DNA from: Pseudomonadota bacterium
Lineage (GTDB): Bacteria > Pseudomonadota > Gammaproteobacteria > SZUA-229
NCBI GenBank assembly: GCA_030673345.1
Contig: DAOVJH010000114.1
Location: forward strand, 1 to 5,611
DNA: 5,611 nucleotides
Reading direction: 5' to 3'
In this document: positions 5,150 to 5,611 of the stretch, piece after piece
How positions within the stretch are numbered: the first letter of the stretch is position 1
How the letters are laid out: each line of letters starts with the position of its first letter
Position numbers and translations under genes: made by a program
The notes under the pieces: generated by a model
Told to the model about the DNA's origin: nothing
Databases searched by the model: none
What the model saw: only the letters and a program-made list of their open reading frames with translations

Positions 5150-5578
5150 ATGAACACATTAAATATCACATTCCCACTCGAGCGTAGCGAAGTTGTTTCT
5201 ATGCTGCAACACTTTAAAATTTCACCTACCCGTCAGCGCGTAGAGATTGCAGAATTTTTATTTCAGCGTCCTCAGCATCTGTCAGCAGAGAAAATTCTTG
5301 ATGGTGTAACGCGTGAAGGTAATCGCGTATCACGTGCTACGGTTTATAACACCATGGGCTTGTTCTCCAACAAAGGTGTTGTGCGTGAGGTGCTGATCGA
5401 TAGAGAACGTGTTTTTTACGATTCTAATCCTGAAGTGCATCAGCATTTATACAATATTGATACAGGCGAATTAACGGATGTCTATGACGCAGAAGTCGAA
5501 ATGGTCGCTGAGCCTGAGCTGCCAGAAGGTTTGAAAATTATCGATACTGATATCGTCTATAAAGTTACAGCGAGATAG
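5150..5578 (+). CDS. Fur-family transcriptional regulator, Irr-like, without cysteines
   Basis: This 142-residue product is a metal- or heme-responsive DNA-binding repressor/activator of the Fur superfamily. The winged-helix N-terminal half includes ISPTRQRVEIAEFL (24-37), PQHLSAEKIL (41-50) and the recognition helix VSRATVYNTMGLF (60-72). The dimerisation half starts near residue 80, with RVFYDSN (87-93) and VHQHLYNIDTGELTDV (96-111). Possible metal or heme ligands are His43, His97, His99, Glu107 and Asp110. There is no Cys at all, so the structural zinc site made by CxxC pairs in Fur, Zur and PerR is absent. The HxHxYNxDTGEL pattern is what I recall from Irr-type members, which sense iron through heme. 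The ATG at 5150 has no ribosome binding site but sits at the predicted transcript start. A start at Met18 would cut into the first helix. Target genes are not in the window; self-control is possible. Confidence 0.93.
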   Translation: MNTLNITFPLERSEVVSMLQHFKISPTRQRVEIAEFLFQRPQHLSAEKILDGVTREGNRVSRATVYNTMGLFSNKGVVREVLIDRERVFYDSNPEVHQHLYNIDTGELTDVYDAEVEMVAEPELPEGLKIIDTDIVYKVTAR

Positions 5579-5611
5579 ACCAGTCGTTTTTCCTGTAGCA
5601 CGGTTCAGAAC

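Overview
The window looks like chromosomal DNA of a gammaproteobacterium with moderate GC content. The main clue is a complete DjlA co-chaperone with the same layout as the E. coli protein (N-terminal membrane anchor, TerB-like domain, C-terminal J domain). A LON-substrate-binding-domain protein, an MbcA/ParS/Xre-type protein and a REP-like double hairpin fit the same group. Genus cannot be told from the sequence alone. There is no rRNA, tRNA, CRISPR array, transposase or phage gene.

Region 1-2184 is read on the minus strand. It holds a peptide deformylase (def), then a small secreted protein with its own likely promoter, then a secreted matrixin-type zinc metalloprotease. The protease gene lies 11 bp after the secreted-protein gene and runs off the left edge of the window (1-953). 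It has the metzincin motif HEIGHFIGLDH, a Met-turn and the start of a carboxypeptidase-regulatory-like domain. The small secreted protein looks like the TIMP/NTR-like OB-fold family often seen beside bacterial matrixins, so the two may form a protease/partner pair.

Region 2185-2886 starts with a 108-bp divergent gap carrying a perfect 8-bp inverted repeat. Next comes a plus-strand gene for an MbcA/ParS/Xre-type antitoxin-like protein with no RES toxin beside it. A 189-bp convergent gap follows, holding two 9-bp-stem hairpins of a REP-like repeat that can also end transcription from both sides.

Region 2887-4650 is a minus-strand cluster: a stand-alone LON N-terminal-domain protein, DjlA, and a 107-residue protein of unknown function starting 5 bp after djlA. 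The theme is protein quality control at the inner membrane.

Region 4651-5611 is more AT-rich. It holds an uncertain plus-strand ORF (GTG start, no ribosome binding site, an in-frame TGA nine codons upstream) and a cysteine-free, Irr-like Fur-family regulator. The regulator's perfect TATAAT box is so close to its ATG that the message is probably leaderless. A short palindrome and a helically phased direct repeat lie just upstream and may be control sites.
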